Part shown: positions 6,114 to 6,471 of the stretch, piece after piece
Position numbering within the stretch: the first letter of the stretch is position 1
Layout of the letters: every line of letters begins with the position of its first letter
Assembly: GCA_007280825.1 (NCBI GenBank)
Contig: QYQI01000077.1
Location: 1-6,471 of the forward strand
Direction of reading: 5' to 3'
Origin: Ignavibacteriales bacterium
Lineage (GTDB): Bacteria > Bacteroidota > Ignavibacteria > Ignavibacteriales > Melioribacteraceae
Length of the DNA stretch: 6,471 nt
Made by a program: the position numbers and the translations under genes
Notes under the pieces: model-generated
Told to the model about the DNA's origin: nothing
The model's database searches: none
What the model saw: the letters and a program-made list of their open reading frames with translations, nothing else

Positions 6114-6471
6114 TTAATGCCCGCTCTCAACTTTTTTGGTAAGATCCGCTATTTGTGTAAAACTTGATTGCAGCTTTCTGAGTTCTGTTTCTAATTTGTA
6201 AATCTTATACGATTCAATTGATTCTTTCCCGCCAAGCAGCCAATTAACATCACATCCTAATTTTAAAAGCTTGACCATTATTCTTGTCCCCGGTTCTCTT
6301 TTTCCGCTGATGTATTGCTGTAACTGCTGCGGGGAAATCTTCATTGCTTCGGCAAGCTTTTTTAATGTGCCGTATTTTCTTTTTGCAAACAAGCGCAACC
6401 TTTCACCAATTCCAAGTTGAAGTTTATCATCTGTGAACAGATCTAAATTTTCGGGGTAATCTCCTTCAAAG
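6114..6471 (-). CDS. XRE-type helix-turn-helix protein, N-terminus beyond window
   Basis: The open frame runs in from the right edge with no stop or ATG, giving 118 visible residues. The domain starts near GERLRLFAKRKYGTLKKLAE (22–41) and contains the helix-turn-helix TLKKLAEAMKISPQQLQQYI (35–54), then SGKREPGT and the NWLLGG motif (about 76–81) common in phage CI-like and XRE regulators. Residues 83–118 are charged and helical and may form a short coiled coil for dimerisation. A TTG at 6398 could be read as a start, but it would remove the first helix of the DNA-binding domain, so the start is most likely outside the window. Upstream residues FEGDYPENLDLFTDD do not resemble a known domain. 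It probably acts as a cytoplasmic DNA-binding regulator; the target is unknown. Transcription ends at the shared terminator at 6059–6080. Confidence 0.85.
   Translation of the reverse strand, partial: FEGDYPENLDLFTDDKLQLGIGERLRLFAKRKYGTLKKLAEAMKISPQQLQQYISGKREPGTRIMVKLLKLGCDVNWLLGGKESIESYKIYKLETELRKLQSSFTQIADLTKKVESGH

Noticed and set aside
6396..6398. TTG as the start of the helix-turn-helix gene
   Set aside because: It would cut off the first helix (GERLRLF) and has no properly spaced ribosome site.

Overview
The window is AT-rich and looks like a chromosomal segment from the Bacteroidota/Chlorobi/Ignavibacteriota side of the tree. The clues are three candidate promoters that fit the Bacteroidota TTG–N20–TAnnTTTG pattern, a lipoprotein with a Bacteroidota-like c-type haem domain, a serine palmitoyltransferase-like enzyme, a tRNA gene without an encoded CCA, and an attC-like intergenic palindrome of a kind I recall from Bacteroidota. 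Shine-Dalgarno sites are clear at only two genes. The species cannot be named from sequence alone.

Layout. Bases 1–408 (minus) hold the N-terminal part of a GNAT-like acyltransferase cut by the window edge. Bases 409–600 are intergenic and mostly filled by a long imperfect palindrome. Bases 601–1503 (minus) encode a GT14 (core-2/I-branching type) glycosyltransferase, bracketed by a 15-base sequence in inverted orientation (537–551 and 1548–1562), so this gene may be a mobile or cassette-like insertion. Bases 1630–2823 (minus) encode a PLP enzyme of the alpha-oxoamine synthase family, best read as serine palmitoyltransferase. Divergent from it, 2944–3930 (plus) encode an extended short-chain dehydrogenase. 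The pair suggests a bacterial sphingolipid (ceramide) module: condensation of serine with a fatty acyl thioester, followed by reduction of the keto product or of oxidised ceramide.

Bases 3992–4411 (minus) encode a small lipoprotein with an unusual CX4CH haem motif, convergent with the dehydrogenase across an 11-bp inverted repeat. Divergent from it is a secreted PhoD-family alkaline phosphatase/phosphodiesterase (4537–5877, plus), whose candidate promoter is overlapped by an 11-bp perfect inverted repeat. After that comes a tRNA-Ala(GGC) at 5981–6053 with its own candidate promoter, and a bidirectional terminator it shares with an XRE-type helix-turn-helix gene (6114 to the right edge, minus), whose start lies beyond the window.

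No complete new defence or mobile system is visible. The most interesting parts are the sphingolipid gene pair, the glycosyltransferase with its attC-like palindrome and inverted flanks, and the CX4CH lipoprotein.
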